The translations under genes and the position numbers were made by a program. From Enterobacter hormaechei subsp. hoffmannii (lineage in GTDB: Bacteria; Pseudomonadota; Gammaproteobacteria; Enterobacterales; Enterobacteriaceae): DNA of 64,000 bases. The DNA lies in NCBI RefSeq assembly GCF_001729745.1, contig NZ_CP017186.1, positions 1,240,001-1,304,000 of the forward strand, given 5' to 3'. The notes under the pieces were generated by a model that saw only the letters and a program-made list of their open reading frames with translations, searched no databases and was not told the origin of the DNA. Shown here piece by piece: positions 31,401 to 41,514 of this stretch. How positions within the stretch are numbered: position 1 is the stretch's first letter; each line of letters begins with the position of its first letter.

Positions 31401-32443
31401 TTCTGTTCATGCTCCTGCGCTTCGCGCTTACGTTCTGCGGCCAGTTCGGCTCTGCGCTTCTGATCTGCCTCTTCCCAGGCCTCATAAGCGTTAACGATAC
31501 GCGCGACCACCGGGTGGCGTACCACGTCTTCACTGTGGAAGAAGTTGAAGCTGATTTCCTCTACCTCGGCCAGGACTTCGATGGCGTGACGCAGACCCGA
31601 TTTGGTGTTACGCGGCAGGTCTATCTGAGTGACGTCACCGGTAATAACCGCTTTCGAGTTAAAGCCAATACGCGTCAGAAACATCTTCATCTGTTCAATG
31701 GTGGTGTTCTGGCTCTCATCCAGAATGATGAACGCGTCGTTAAGCGTACGCCCACGCATGTAGGCCAGCGGGGCCACTTCAATCACGTTACGTTCGATGA
31801 GCTTTTCAACTTTCTCGAAGCCGAGCATTTCGAACAGCGCGTCGTACAGCGGGCGCAGGTAGGGGTCCACTTTCTGACTTAAATCGCCCGGCAGGAAGCC
31901 GAGTTTCTCACCGGCTTCTACAGCAGGGCGGGTCAGCAGGATACGGCGGATCTCCTGACGCTCAAGTGCATCGACCGCAGCAGCAACGGCCAGATAGGTT
32001 TTACCCGTACCCGCCGGACCCACGCCAAAGGTGATGTCATGGTCGAGAATGTTGGCGATGTACTGTGCCTGGTTCGGGGTACGAGGCTTAATCACGCCGC
32101 GTTTGGTTTTGATGTTGATGGCTTTGCCATAGTCCGGCACGCTTTCCGCGCTCTGCTCAAGCACGCGCGCCTCTTTGATGGCCAGGTGGATCTGTTCAGG
32201 TTCAATATCCTGGATCTCACCGCGCATCGGGGCGGTATCAACATACAGGCTGCGGAGAATATCTGCCGCGGCGTTGACGCAGATTGGGCGTCCGGTGAGT
32301 TTGAAATGGTTATCGCGACGATTGATTTCGATACCCAGACGTCGCTCCAGTTGTTTGATGTTGTCATCAAACGGCCCGCACAGGCTCAGCAGGCGAGCGT
32401 TGTCTGCGGGCTCAAGGCTAATTTCACGCGTATCTATGTTCAA
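31397..32443 (-). CDS. ybeZ: YbeZ, PhoH-like ATPase
   Basis: The TTG at 32443, 4 nt after AGAGGAAC, gives 348 residues starting [12 protein letters not shown] like E. coli YbeZ. A frame reaching 32578 adds unrelated residues. The PhoH domain has Walker A GPAGTGKT (about 140-147) and Walker [10 protein letters not shown] (near 245). PhoH-type proteins are putative RNA helicases/ATPases, and YbeZ interacts with YbeY in published work. An acidic/Gln-Glu rich tail ends the protein. Confidence 0.94.
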   Translation of the reverse strand: MNIDTREISLEPADNARLLSLCGPFDDNIKQLERRLGIEINRRDNHFKLTGRPICVNAAADILRSLYVDTAPMRGEIQDIEPEQIHLAIKEARVLEQSAESVPDYGKAINIKTKRGVIKPRTPNQAQYIANILDHDITFGVGPAGTGKTYLAVAAAVDALERQEIRRILLTRPAVEAGEKLGFLPGDLSQKVDPYLRPLYDALFEMLGFEKVEKLIERNVIEVAPLAYMRGRTLNDAFIILDESQNTTIEQMKMFLTRIGFNSKAVITGDVTQIDLPRNTKSGLRHAIEVLAEVEEISFNFFHSEDVVRHPVVARIVNAYEAWEEADQKRRAELAAERKREAQEHEQK

Positions 32444-32606
32444 ACTGTTCCTCTTTATTTGGTTAACTGACCTGTGGCCACACGGCGTAATAAAACGGTC
32501 ATTACCGAAATTATTCACGCCATAGAATAAAGGCGCAAGCGTTGCGGTAGATATTGGGGGTGATGAGAGGAAATACAAGGCCTGCCGGACAGGCAGGCCA
32601 GAGGGA

Positions 32607-34031
32607 TCAGGGCTGGTAAATACCTACGCCAGAATCGTTGACTTTACGGGTGCGAGAGATAACGGATTCCGGAGTCTGTGCAATACGCAGACCCATTTCG
32701 TCCTCAGTGCGTACCACCTTCCCGCGCAGCGAGTTCGTGAGCACTTCGACAATCTCGACGTCCACAAACTTACCAATCATGTCCGGGGTGCCTTCAAAAT
32801 TCACCACGCGGTTATTTTCGGTTCGACCAGACAGTTCCATGATGCTCTTACGGGAAGTGCCTTCCACCAGAATACGCTGGACAGTGCCGAGCATACGACG
32901 GCTCCAGGCGTTGGCCTGCTGGTTGATACGCTCCTGCAAAATATACAGACGCTGCTTTTTCTCTTCTTCCGGCACATCGTCAACCATATCGGCCGCTGGG
33001 GTGCCCGGGCGTGCTGAGAAGATGAAGCTGTAGCTGACGTCGAAATTCACCTCGCCGATGAGCTTCATGGTGCGCTCGAAGTCATCAGCGGTTTCGCCAG
33101 GGAAGCCGACGATAAAGTCGGAGCTAATCTGGATATCCGGGCGCGCTTCACGCAGCTTGCGGATGGTGGACTTATACTCCAGCACCGTATGTGGACGACC
33201 CATCAGGTTCAGCACGCGGTCAGAGCCGCACTGGATCGGCAGGTGCAGGAAGCTCACCAGCTCTGGCGTATCGCGATAGACGTCAATAATGTCGTCGGTA
33301 AATTCCATCGGATGGCTGGTGGTAAAGCGAATGCGGTCAATGCCGTCAATCGCCGCCACCAGACGCAGCAGTTCAGCAAAGCTGCCGGTGGTGCCGTCGT
33401 AGTTTTCCCCGCGCCAGGCGTTCACATTCTGGCCCAGCAGGTTCACTTCGCGAACGCCCTGCGCGGCAAGCTGCGCGATTTCAAACAGGATATCGTCTGC
33501 CGGGCGGCTCACTTCTTCACCGCGGGTGTAAGGTACCACGCAGTAAGTACAGTATTTGTTGCAGCCTTCCATGATGGAGACGAAGGCGGTCGGGCCATCA
33601 GCGCGCGGCTCTGGCAGACGGTCAAATTTCTCGATCTCCGGGAAACTCACGTCAACCACCGGGCTACGGCTGCCGCGAACCTGATTAATCATCTCTGGCA
33701 GGCGGTGCAGGGTCTGAGGGCCAAAAACGATATCCACATAGGGTGCTCTCTGGCGGATCAGCTTACCTTCCTGCGATGCGACGCAGCCCCCCACGCCAAT
33801 GATCAGGTCCGGATTTTTCCGTTTGAGAAGCTTCCAGCGGCCTAACACATGAAAGACTTTTTCCTGTGCTTTTTCACGAATTGAACAGGTGTTCAGCAGC
33901 AGCACATCGGCTTCTTTCGCATTTTCAGTCAGTTGGTATCCGTGGGTGGTATCCAGCAGATCGGCCATCTTCGATGAATCGTATTCGTTCATCTGACAGC
34001 CCCAGGTTTTTATATGGAGTTTTTTAGTCAT
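32607..34031 (-). CDS. miaB: MiaB, tRNA-2-methylthio-N6-isopentenyladenosine synthase
   Basis: The ATG at 34031 ([15 protein letters not shown]) gives 474 residues. A much longer in-frame extension upstream is non-coding antisense of the ubiF promoter region. This radical SAM methylthiotransferase adds a methylthio group to i6A37 of tRNA. The auxiliary cluster uses Cys12, Cys49 and Cys83, the SAM cluster Cys157, Cys161 and Cys164 (CNKYCTYC), and a C-terminal TRAM domain follows. The protein is highly conserved. It is divergent from ubiF. Confidence 0.98.
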   Translation of the reverse strand: MTKKLHIKTWGCQMNEYDSSKMADLLDTTHGYQLTENAKEADVLLLNTCSIREKAQEKVFHVLGRWKLLKRKNPDLIIGVGGCVASQEGKLIRQRAPYVDIVFGPQTLHRLPEMINQVRGSRSPVVDVSFPEIEKFDRLPEPRADGPTAFVSIMEGCNKYCTYCVVPYTRGEEVSRPADDILFEIAQLAAQGVREVNLLGQNVNAWRGENYDGTTGSFAELLRLVAAIDGIDRIRFTTSHPMEFTDDIIDVYRDTPELVSFLHLPIQCGSDRVLNLMGRPHTVLEYKSTIRKLREARPDIQISSDFIVGFPGETADDFERTMKLIGEVNFDVSYSFIFSARPGTPAADMVDDVPEEEKKQRLYILQERINQQANAWSRRMLGTVQRILVEGTSRKSIMELSGRTENNRVVNFEGTPDMIGKFVDVEIVEVLTNSLRGKVVRTEDEMGLRIAQTPESVISRTRKVNDSGVGIYQP

Positions 34032-34166
34032 CGACTTGCTCAGCTCAGGATTGCAAGCCGCGTATTGTAATGCTTTGGTGCGGTTGTGACCAGTATGAAG
34101 GTTGTCAACCTCAGGGTCGCAAAAATCCGGTAAACTTAAGGTATTCTCCAATAAGGAATAGTGACC

Positions 34167-35342
34167 ATGACACTCCTGAACACCGAAGTTGCCGTTGTTG
34201 GCGGCGGTATGGTCGGCGGCGCACTGGCGCTGGGGCTGGCGCAGCAGGGATTTGACGTAACCGTTATTGAACAGGCGGCTCCGCCGGTATTCGATCCTTC
34301 CAGCCAACCGGACGTGCGTATTTCCGCCATCAGCGCGTCCTCTGTTGATCTGCTTCGCGGGCTGGGCGTCTGGGAGGCGGTGCTGGCGATGCGCGCGCAC
34401 CCCTACAGCCGTCTTGAAACCTGGGAGTGGGAAAATGCTCACGTCTCGTTTGACGCCGCCGAGCTGAAACTGCCGCGTCTGGGCTATATGGTGGAAAACA
34501 ACGTGCTCCAGCAGGCGCTCTGGCAGGCGCTGGAGGCGCACCCGAAGGTGACGCTGCGCGTTCCGGACTCGCTGAAAGCCCTGCATCGTCATGAAGGTGG
34601 ATATCTCCTGACGCTGGATAACGACGATGAGCTGGCCGTGAAGCTGGTGGTGGGGGCGGATGGCGCGAACTCGCAGGTCAGGCAGATGGCAGGCATTGGG
34701 ATCCATGCCTGGCAGTATCAGCAATCCTGCATGCTGATCACCGTGCAGTCAGAAAACGCGCCGGGCGAAAGCACCTGGCAGCATTTTACGCCGAACGGCC
34801 CGCATGCATTCTTACCGTTGTTTGATAACTGGGCTTCGCTGGTGTGGTACGACAAACCGGCGCGTATTCGACAGTTGCAGGGGCTGTCCATGGAACAGTT
34901 GCAGCGCGAAATCCGCCAGCACTTCCCGCGCCGTCTGGGTAACGTGACCCCGGTTGCCGCTGGCGCATTCCCGCTGATGCGACGCCATGCGTTGCAGTAT
35001 GCCCGTGAAGGGCTGGTCCTGGTGGGAGACGCGGCGCACACCATTCATCCGCTGGCGGGGCAGGGGGTTAACCTGGGATACCGTGACGTCGATGCGTTAC
35101 TGGATGTGCTGGGTAACGCTCGCGCCCACGCGGAAGCCTGGGCCAGCCATCAGGTACTGAAGCGCTACCAGACGCGCCGTATGGCGGATAACTTCATTAT
35201 GCAGTCGGGGATGGATCTGTTCTATGCCGGGTTCAGCAATGACGTGGGTCCGGTGCGGATATTGCGCAATATTGGATTGATGGCAGCGGAACGTGCCGGT
35301 GGTCTGAAGCGTCAGGCACTGAAATACGCCCTCGGACTCTAA
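34167..35342 (+). CDS. ubiF: UbiF, ubiquinone biosynthesis C6-hydroxylase
   Basis: An FAD monooxygenase that hydroxylates the demethoxyubiquinol ring (2-octaprenyl-3-methyl-6-methoxy-1,4-benzoquinol). The ATG at 34167 ([14 protein letters not shown]) gives 391 residues; a GTG two codons upstream is a poorer start. The FAD-binding [13 protein letters not shown] is at about 12-24, the [10 protein letters not shown] motif near 165 and [14 protein letters not shown] near 288. All three belong to the UbiH/UbiF/VisC group. Closest recollection is E. coli UbiF, supported by its location. Confidence 0.97.
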   Translation: MTLLNTEVAVVGGGMVGGALALGLAQQGFDVTVIEQAAPPVFDPSSQPDVRISAISASSVDLLRGLGVWEAVLAMRAHPYSRLETWEWENAHVSFDAAELKLPRLGYMVENNVLQQALWQALEAHPKVTLRVPDSLKALHRHEGGYLLTLDNDDELAVKLVVGADGANSQVRQMAGIGIHAWQYQQSCMLITVQSENAPGESTWQHFTPNGPHAFLPLFDNWASLVWYDKPARIRQLQGLSMEQLQREIRQHFPRRLGNVTPVAAGAFPLMRRHALQYAREGLVLVGDAAHTIHPLAGQGVNLGYRDVDALLDVLGNARAHAEAWASHQVLKRYQTRRMADNFIMQSGMDLFYAGFSNDVGPVRILRNIGLMAAERAGGLKRQALKYALGL

Positions 35343-35350
35343 TCTTTATT

Positions 35351-35395
35351 CCCTCTCCCCGTGGGAGAGGGTTAGGGTGAGGGCATCAGGCCGCA
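35351..35395. repeat. REP-like palindrome of the CCCTCTCCC family
   Basis: CCCTCTCCC, loop CGT, GGGAGAGGG, then TTAGGGTGAGGG and the tag CATCAGGCCGCA, as at 23758-23790. It lies between ubiF and the tRNA operon terminator. Confidence 0.85.
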
Positions 35396-35414
35396 CTATT
35401 CTGAGCAACAAAAA

Positions 35415-35438
35415 CAAAAAAGCCCGCAGAGCGGGCTT
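35415..35438 (-). terminator. tRNA operon terminator
   Basis: Read on the minus strand: AAGCCCGC, loop TCT, GCGGGCTT, then Ts. It follows glnX, the last tRNA of the operon. Confidence 0.92.
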
Positions 35439-35450
35439 GTTTGTTTTAAG

Positions 35451-35525
35451 TGGCTGGGGTGCAGGGATTCGAACCCCGGAATGCTGGTATCAGAAACCAG
35501 AGCCTTACCGCTTGGCGACACCCCA
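35451..35525 (-). tRNA. glnX: tRNA-Gln (CTG), diverged copy
   Basis: 75 nt with encoded CCA and anticodon CTG. It differs from glnV (35560-35634) in several stems with matching changes: the acceptor stem ends TGGGGTG/CACCCCA instead of TGGGGTA/TACCCCA, and the anticodon stem is CTGGT/ACCAG instead of CCGGA/TCCGG. The cloverleaf is therefore kept. Confidence 0.95.
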
Positions 35526-35559
35526 ATTGCGTTAAACAAACTGCTTAACGACTTTAAAG

Positions 35560-35634
35560 TGGCTGGGGTACGAGGATTCGAACCTCGGAATGCCGGAATC
35601 AGAATCCGGTGCCTTACCGCTTGGCGATACCCCA
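35560..35634 (-). tRNA. glnV: tRNA-Gln (CTG)
   Basis: 75 nt with encoded CCA, anticodon CTG, TGGGGTATCGCC start. Essentially the E. coli glnV/glnX sequence. Confidence 0.97.
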
Positions 35635-35675
35635 ACAATGTTCAGTTTACCGAATCGTATTCGATAACATAAATA

Positions 35676-35752
35676 TGGTGGCTACGACGGGATTCGAACC
35701 TGTGACCCCATCATTATGAGTGATGTGCTCTAACCAACTGAGCTACGTAGCC
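35676..35752 (-). tRNA. metU: tRNA-Met (CAT, elongator)
   Basis: 77 nt, GGCTACGTAGCTCAG start, anticodon CAT, encoded CCA. Identical to the copy at 36068-36144. Confidence 0.97.
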
Positions 35753-35769
35753 AGTACTGCAATCTTCGA

Positions 35770-35844
35770 TGGCTGGGGTACCTGGATTCGAACCAGGGAA
35801 TGCCGGTATCAAAAACCGGTGCCTTACCGCTTGGCGATACCCCA
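35770..35844 (-). tRNA. glnW: tRNA-Gln (TTG)
   Basis: 75 nt, anticodon TTG, encoded CCA. Identical to the next copy at 35877-35951. Confidence 0.97.
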
Positions 35845-35876
35845 ATACCGCGGAGAACCGCATGATCGAAGAAATA

Positions 35877-35951
35877 TGGCTGGGGTACCTGGATTCGAAC
35901 CAGGGAATGCCGGTATCAAAAACCGGTGCCTTACCGCTTGGCGATACCCCA
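35877..35951 (-). tRNA. glnU: tRNA-Gln (TTG)
   Basis: 75 nt, anticodon TTG, encoded CCA. Second of two identical TTG isoacceptors. Confidence 0.97.
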
Positions 35952-35974
35952 TCCGTGCAACGCTTACCTGGGAA

Positions 35975-36059
35975 TGGTGCGGGAGGCGAGACTTGAACTC
36001 GCACACCTTGCGGCGCCAGAACCTAAATCTGGTGCGTCTACCAATTTCGCCACTCCCGC
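35975..36059 (-). tRNA. leuW: tRNA-Leu (TAG)
   Basis: 85 nt with a long variable arm, GCGGGAGTGG start, anticodon TAG, encoded CCA. Matches E. coli leuW. Confidence 0.97.
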
Positions 36060-36067
36060 AAAAAAGA

Positions 36068-36144
36068 TGGTGGCTACGACGGGATTCGAACCTGTGACCC
36101 CATCATTATGAGTGATGTGCTCTAACCAACTGAGCTACGTAGCC
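36068..36144 (-). tRNA. metT: tRNA-Met (CAT, elongator)
   Basis: 77 nt, first gene of the seven-tRNA transcript, anticodon CAT, encoded CCA. Confidence 0.97.
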
Positions 36145-36174
36145 ATCTTTTTTTCGCGTTACCTTATCGGCGTT

Positions 36175-36212
36175 GCGGGGCGCATTATGCGTATAGACCC
36201 TTGCAGCGTCAA
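36175..36212 (-). promoter_or_regulatory. Promoter of the metT-glnX tRNA operon
   Basis: On the minus strand: -35 TTGACG (36207-36212), 17-bp spacer, -10 CATAAT (36184-36189), then a GC-rich discriminator GCGCCCCGC. Such a discriminator is the mark of stringently controlled stable-RNA promoters. It lies about 40 nt before metT. Confidence 0.85.
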
Positions 36213-36328
36213 CACCTTTTTCAATGAAAATAGCCGGAATGTGACTGTTTGGTTAGGTTGCGAACAGCGAGGCCGAATATTCGACAATTATTGGTTATTA
36301 ATCGATTTTATGCGGGGAAAAGAGAGGC

Positions 36329-36356
36329 AAAAAAATCAGGCCCCGGAGGGCCTGAT
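36329..36356 (-). terminator. asnB terminator
   Basis: Minus strand: ATCAGGCCC, a short TCC loop, GGGCCTGAT, then a T-run, just after the asnB stop. Confidence 0.92.
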
Positions 36357-36369
36357 GATAATCTGAACA

Positions 36370-38034
36370 TTATTTATAGGCAGACTGGTGAACGCCCACT
36401 GCGCGTCCTGACGGATCGTTCATGGCTTTGAAGGATTCATCCCATTCAATGGCTTTAGCAGAAGAGCAGGCGACCGATGGACCACCCGGTACGCACTCGG
36501 CTGCACTTGGAACCGGGAACAGCTCCTCAAAGATTTCACGGTACAAATACGCTTCTTTCGAGGCTGGCGTGTTGTACGGGAAGCGGAAGCTCGCAGTTTC
36601 CAGTTGTTGATCAGAAACCTGTTTTGCCGCCACCTCTTTCAGGGTGTCGATCCAGCTGTAACCCACGCCATCGGAGAACTGCTCTTTCTGACGCCACGCC
36701 ACGCTCGCCGGCAGGTAGGATTCAAAACATTCACGCAGGATATGTTTCTCCATTTTGCCGTTGCCGCACATTTTGTCCTGCGGGTTGATGCGCATCGCCA
36801 CATCGAGGAATTTCTTATCGAGGAACGGCACGCGGGCTTCCACACCCCAGGCGGACATCGCTTTGTTGGCGCGCGCGCAGTCAAACATGTGCAGCGCCTG
36901 TAGCTTACGCACCGTTTCTTCATGCAGCTCTTTGGCGTTTGGCGCTTTGTGGAAATAGAGGTAACCGCCAAACACTTCGTCAGAACCTTCGCCGGAGAGC
37001 ACCATCTTGATGCCCATCGCTTTGATCTTACGCGACATCAAATACATCGGCGTGGAGGCGCGAATGGTGGTCACATCATAGGTTTCAATGTGATAGATCA
37101 CATCGCGGATCGCATCCAGACCTTCCTGTACGGTGAAGTGAATTTCATGGTGCACCGTGCCGAGATGGTTCGCCACTTCCTGGGCGGCTTTCAGGTCAGG
37201 TGCCCCTTCCAGACCCACGGCAAAGGAGTGCAGCTGCGGCCACCAGGCTTCAGAGCGCTCCTGATCTTCCACGCGACGTGCGGCGAATTTCTTGGTAATC
37301 GCGGAGATCACGGAGGAGTCCAGACCGCCGGAGAGCAGTACGCCATAAGGTACGTCTGACATCAGGTGGCTTTTCACTGACTCTTCCAGGGCCTGACGCA
37401 GTTCGGCTTTATCCGTCACGTTGTCTTTCACCGCTTCATAATCAAACCAGTCGCGCTGGTAGTACGGGCGGATCTCGCCGTCTTTACTCCACAGGTAGCT
37501 ACCTGCCGGGAACTCTTTGATGGTGCGGCACACCGGTACCAGGGCTTTCATCTCTGAGGCAACGTAGAAGTTACCGTGTTCATCGTGTCCCATGTACAGC
37601 GGGATAATACCAATATGGTCGCGGCCAATCAGGTAAGCGTCTTTTTCGCTGTCGTACAGCGCGAAGGCGAACATACCTTGCAGGTCGTCGAGGAACTCCG
37701 GGCCTTTCTCCTGATACAGCGCCAGGATCACTTCGCAGTCTGAGCCGGTCTGAAACGCGTAGCGATCGCCGTACTCAGCGCGCAGCGCCTGATGGTTGTA
37801 AATTTCACCGTTAACAGCCAGCGCGTGCGTTTTTTTCTCGTTATACAGCGGCTGTGCGCCAGCGTTGACATCAACAATGGAAAGACGTTCGTGAGCCAGA
37901 ATCGCTTTATCGCTGGCGTAAACGCCTGACCAGTCCGGACCGCGATGGCGCATCAGGCGGGACAATTCGAGTGCTTTTTTACGCAGTTCGCCCGCGTCAG
38001 TTTTGATATCCAGTACGCCAAAAATAGAACACAT
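36370..38034 (-). CDS. asnB: Asparagine synthetase B (glutamine-hydrolysing)
   Basis: It makes asparagine from aspartate, ATP and glutamine. The 554-residue product has the N-terminal nucleophile Cys2 (MCSIFG) of the class II glutaminase domain (about 1-200), exposed after Met removal. The synthetase domain carries the pyrophosphate loop SGGLDSS near 235. Length and sequence match E. coli AsnB. It stands between the tRNA operon and nagD, each with its own terminator, so it is probably monocistronic. Confidence 0.98.
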   Translation of the reverse strand: MCSIFGVLDIKTDAGELRKKALELSRLMRHRGPDWSGVYASDKAILAHERLSIVDVNAGAQPLYNEKKTHALAVNGEIYNHQALRAEYGDRYAFQTGSDCEVILALYQEKGPEFLDDLQGMFAFALYDSEKDAYLIGRDHIGIIPLYMGHDEHGNFYVASEMKALVPVCRTIKEFPAGSYLWSKDGEIRPYYQRDWFDYEAVKDNVTDKAELRQALEESVKSHLMSDVPYGVLLSGGLDSSVISAITKKFAARRVEDQERSEAWWPQLHSFAVGLEGAPDLKAAQEVANHLGTVHHEIHFTVQEGLDAIRDVIYHIETYDVTTIRASTPMYLMSRKIKAMGIKMVLSGEGSDEVFGGYLYFHKAPNAKELHEETVRKLQALHMFDCARANKAMSAWGVEARVPFLDKKFLDVAMRINPQDKMCGNGKMEKHILRECFESYLPASVAWRQKEQFSDGVGYSWIDTLKEVAAKQVSDQQLETASFRFPYNTPASKEAYLYREIFEELFPVPSAAECVPGGPSVACSSAKAIEWDESFKAMNDPSGRAVGVHQSAYK

Positions 38035-38254
38035 AACCTTCTCCGTTAACCCTGTTGCGTTGTGATGTTGCTTGCTTATGAAAATGCCGCAAAAAGGGGA
38101 GGGGGCGCAAGCGTTTTACCGATGAAAACGTAAAAAGTGCAATGGCAATTGCCGAATCTTAAAAAAAGAGTATGCATTAAGCCATTCTATTGATGATTTC
38201 TCAATGAAGAGCTGATTTCGTTAGATGAAGTGATGTTTTCAGGCAGCAGAAATG

Positions 38255-38279
38255 AAAAACCACGCCCTGAGACGTGGTT
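38255..38279 (-). terminator. nagBACD operon terminator
   Basis: Minus strand: AACCACG and CGTGGTT arms around an 8-nt loop, followed by Ts, just after the nagD stop. Confidence 0.8.
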
Positions 38280-38284
38280 CTGAA

Positions 38285-39037
38285 TCAAATAACGTCGATT
38301 TCGTCGACAGAGGGGTAAATCCAGCTTGGCCGGAACGGCATCGTATCAATGTCATCAAGCTGTGAAACGCCAGAAAGCACCAGGATGGTTTCAAGCCCGG
38401 CCTGGAAGCCGGCCAAAATATCGGTGCGCAGGTTGTCGCCAACAATGACGGTTTCTTCTGAGTGTGCCTGCATCGTATTCAGTGCAGCGCGGATGATCCA
38501 CGGGCTCGGTTTGCCGACAACAAACGGCTTACGGCCTGAGATTTTTTCGATACCGGCGCACAGCGCACCGCAGGCGGGATAAAAACCACGACCATGCGTA
38601 TCCGGGTTAGTGGCGATAAAACGTGCACCATTGGCGACAAAGTAGGCTGCTTTATGCATCATCTCCCAGTTAAAGGAGCGCGTTTCGCCCACGATGACAA
38701 AGTCCGGATTCACGTCGGTGATGGTGAAGCCCGCTTTATACAGCTCGTGGATCAGCGCGCCTTCGCCAACCACGTAGGCTTTTTTGCCTTCCTGACGCTT
38801 CAGGAAATCCGCGGTCGCCATCGCAGAGGTATAAAACACGCTGTCCGGGACGTTGACACCCGCAGTAGCAAAGCGATTTGCCAGATCCTGACCAGTCTGT
38901 GAAGGGTAGTTCGTGAGAAGAACCAGTGGCATTCCTTTGTCGATGATGCGGTGAAGAAACTCCGCAGCACCTGGCACGGCAACGTTGTCGTGCATCAGCA
39001 CGCCGTCGATATCACAAATTACATTCTTAATGGTCAT
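38285..39037 (-). CDS. nagD: NagD, HAD-family nucleotide phosphatase
   Basis: A 250-residue HAD superfamily protein with the nucleophile motif DIDGVLMHD (Asp9, Asp11), the LLTNYPSQTG motif II and the GDNLRTDILAG motif IV near 200. The E. coli enzyme hydrolyses UMP and GMP best. Its link to amino-sugar breakdown is through operon membership (last gene of nagBACD), not known chemistry. Confidence 0.96.
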   Translation of the reverse strand: MTIKNVICDIDGVLMHDNVAVPGAAEFLHRIIDKGMPLVLLTNYPSQTGQDLANRFATAGVNVPDSVFYTSAMATADFLKRQEGKKAYVVGEGALIHELYKAGFTITDVNPDFVIVGETRSFNWEMMHKAAYFVANGARFIATNPDTHGRGFYPACGALCAGIEKISGRKPFVVGKPSPWIIRAALNTMQAHSEETVIVGDNLRTDILAGFQAGLETILVLSGVSQLDDIDTMPFRPSWIYPSVDEIDVI

Positions 39038-39082
39038 GGACTATCCGACATCAAAAAAAGAAGGCGTTACTATAAGGTCCGA

Positions 39083-40303
39083 TCAGGATTCCAGCAAATG
39101 TTGCAGCAGGATCCCGTTGAGCATGGCACGTTTTACCAGGGCGAATGCGCCAATTGCCGAGCGGTGATCGAGCGTAGATCGCACCACCGGCAAATTCTGG
39201 CGAAATGCCTTCAGCGCCTGGGTATTGATGCAGCCTTCAATGGCAGGCAGTAATACTTTTTCGGCTTCAACGATCTCGCCGGCAATCACCACTTTTTGCG
39301 GATTAAACAGGTTGATGGCAATGGCGATGGTCTTACCCAGGTGGCGTCCTACCTGTTCGATCACTTCGCAGGCCAGCGCATCGCCTTTGTTTGCCGCTTT
39401 GCAGATGGCACCGATCTTACAGTCGCCCAGCGTGACGCGGCTCTGATAACCCTGCTCCAGCAGGTGGCGGACGCGATGTTCAATGGCGGCATTGGCGGCA
39501 ACGGTTTCAAGACAGCCAAAGTTACCGCAGTGGCAGCGCTCGCCAAGCGGTTCCACCTGGATATGACCGATCTCGCCTACGTTACCGTTACGACCAATAA
39601 AAATGCGGCCATTCGAGATGATACCCGCGCCTGTACCACGGTGAACGCGCACCAGAATAGAGTCTTCGCAGTCCTGGCTCGCACCAAAGTAGTGCTCCGC
39701 CAGCGCCAGCGAGCGGATATCGTGACCAACAAAGCAGGTCAGCTTGAAGCGTTTTTCCAGTGCCTCAACCAGCCCCCAGTTCTCTACCTTAATGTGCGGC
39801 ATGTAGCGAATAACGCCGCTTTCCGGGTCAACCAGACCGGGTAAAATCACCGAGATGGCGATGAGTTCACGGATCTTGCGCTGACAGCTTTCGATAAACT
39901 GCGCGATGGTATTCAGTAACGCGTGTTCGAGCGTCTCCTGCGTGCGCTCAGGAAGGGGGTAATGCTCTTCGGCAATGGCCTTGCTGCTCAGATCGTAGAG
40001 CGTAAGCGTGGTGTCATGACGGCCTAAGCGAACGCCAATGGCCTGAAAATTGCGGGTTTCAGTGACGATGGAAATCGCGCGGCGGCCGCCGGTGGAGGCC
40101 TGCTGATCCACTTCTTTGATCAGGCCGCGCTCAATAAGCTGACGTGTAATTTTTGTCACGCTGGCGGGAGCAAGCTGGCTTTGTTCGGCTATCTGAATGC
40201 GTGAGATTGGCCCGTGCTGGTCAATCAGGCGATAAACTGCCGCGCTGTTAAGTTGTTTAACGAGATCGACATTACCGATTTGAGCTTGTCCGCCTGGTGT
40301 CAT
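39083..40303 (-). CDS. nagC: NagC, N-acetylglucosamine repressor (ROK family)
   Basis: A 406-residue dual regulator that represses nagBACD, nagE and chiPQ and is released by GlcNAc-6-phosphate. It has an N-terminal winged helix-turn-helix (about 18-75, ISRIQIAEQSQLAPASVTKITRQL), then a ROK sugar-binding domain. The zinc motif is CHCGNFGCLE near 255. It lies between nagA and nagD in the operon it controls; a candidate operator lies in the nagB-nagE gap. Confidence 0.97.
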   Translation of the reverse strand: MTPGGQAQIGNVDLVKQLNSAAVYRLIDQHGPISRIQIAEQSQLAPASVTKITRQLIERGLIKEVDQQASTGGRRAISIVTETRNFQAIGVRLGRHDTTLTLYDLSSKAIAEEHYPLPERTQETLEHALLNTIAQFIESCQRKIRELIAISVILPGLVDPESGVIRYMPHIKVENWGLVEALEKRFKLTCFVGHDIRSLALAEHYFGASQDCEDSILVRVHRGTGAGIISNGRIFIGRNGNVGEIGHIQVEPLGERCHCGNFGCLETVAANAAIEHRVRHLLEQGYQSRVTLGDCKIGAICKAANKGDALACEVIEQVGRHLGKTIAIAINLFNPQKVVIAGEIVEAEKVLLPAIEGCINTQALKAFRQNLPVVRSTLDHRSAIGAFALVKRAMLNGILLQHLLES

Positions 40304-40311
40304 ACTTTTAC

Positions 40312-41460
40312 TTACTCAGTGACGACCTCGTTACCATTAACGATGGTCTTAATAATTTTATAATCGTGTGTGAACGCCGTCAGGTTTGCAACCATACCTG
40401 GCGCAATACCGCCGAGCTGTTTATCGACGCCAATAGCGCGCGCCGGATAAAGCGTGGCCATGCGCAGCACTTCCTCAAGCGCAATGCCGCAATGTTCAAC
40501 GAGGTTACGTACCCCTTCGATCATCGTCAGAGAAGAACCGCTCAGCGTGCCGTTCTCATCCACACACAGTCCATTCCGGTAGTATATTGTTTTACCAGCA
40601 AAAATGAACTGGTCAATATTCGCTCCTGCCGGAGCGGTAGCATCCGTGACCAGGCAGAGCTTGTTGCCTTTAAGGCGCTTGGCGTTGCGGATGTTGGTGT
40701 AATCGACATGCAAGCCGTCGGCGATAATGCCGCAGTAGACGTCTGGTTCATCCAGAATTGCGCCAACCAGTCCCGGTTCGCGACCGGTAATATACGGCAT
40801 CGCGTTATAAAGGTGTGTGGCAAATGTAATACCTGCGCGGAAACCGGCCTTCGCCTCTTTCAGCGTCGCGTTCGAATGGCCCGCAGATACCACAATCCCG
40901 GCGGCGGCCAGTTTGCTGATAACGTCCGTGCCGGTCATTTCCGGTGCCAGCGTCACTTTGGTGATCACATCGGCATTGGCGCACATGTAATCCACCAGCT
41001 CGGCATCCGGTTTGCGCACGTAGTTCGGGTTATGGGTGCCTTTCTTGACCATATTCAGCCATGGTCCTTCCAGGTGCAGACCCAGCGCCTGATTCGGATG
41101 TTTTGCCAGGTATTCGCGCATGACGCGGATACCCTGTTTCATCAGGTCATCGCTGCTGGTAATCAGCGTTGGCAGATAGCTGGTGCAGCCCGATTTCTCG
41201 TTGGCGTTTTGCATGATTTCCAGCGTTTCAACCGTTACCGCCTCTGCGGTATCGTTAAACTGGACACCGCCGCAGCCGTTAAGCTGTACGTCGATGAAAC
41301 CGGGGGAGATTACTGCTCCATTGAGGGAACGTTGTTCGATCTCCGGCGGCAGTTCCGCCAGCGGGCAAACACGTTCAATCAGGCCATTGGCGATTACAAT
41401 CGCATGGTCATCCAGAATTTCATGGCCGGTATAAATCCGACCGTGGGTTAAAGCGTACAT
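40312..41460 (-). CDS. nagA: NagA, GlcNAc-6-phosphate deacetylase
   Basis: It removes acetate from GlcNAc-6-P to yield glucosamine-6-P for NagB. The 382-residue amidohydrolase-fold enzyme carries the metal ligands Glu (HLEGPW, near 131), His (SAGHSNA, near 195) and His (ATHLYNAM, near 216). The catalytic Asp is in VTDATAP near 273. Length equals E. coli NagA. It starts 54 nt after nagB and ends 8 nt before nagC. Confidence 0.98.
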   Translation of the reverse strand: MYALTHGRIYTGHEILDDHAIVIANGLIERVCPLAELPPEIEQRSLNGAVISPGFIDVQLNGCGGVQFNDTAEAVTVETLEIMQNANEKSGCTSYLPTLITSSDDLMKQGIRVMREYLAKHPNQALGLHLEGPWLNMVKKGTHNPNYVRKPDAELVDYMCANADVITKVTLAPEMTGTDVISKLAAAGIVVSAGHSNATLKEAKAGFRAGITFATHLYNAMPYITGREPGLVGAILDEPDVYCGIIADGLHVDYTNIRNAKRLKGNKLCLVTDATAPAGANIDQFIFAGKTIYYRNGLCVDENGTLSGSSLTMIEGVRNLVEHCGIALEEVLRMATLYPARAIGVDKQLGGIAPGMVANLTAFTHDYKIIKTIVNGNEVVTE

Positions 41461-41514
41461 ATCGACCCCCGGTTAAAAAAGCGACCGCCCCTGATAAAAG
41501 AGGCGGTTATTCAA

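Noticed and set aside
32608..34724. N-terminal extension of miaB across the ubiF promoter
   Set aside because: MiaB homologues start at [12 protein letters not shown]; the extra 231 codons are antisense to ubiF and its promoter.
35396..36111. Several ORFs of 60-125 codons and short regularly spaced repeats over the tRNA operon
   Set aside because: They are translations of tRNA genes on either strand; the repeated units are complete tRNA cloverleafs, not CRISPR repeats.
40297..41451. 384-codon open frame antisense to nagA
   Set aside because: Shadow frame opposite nagA, whose metal and catalytic residues are intact.
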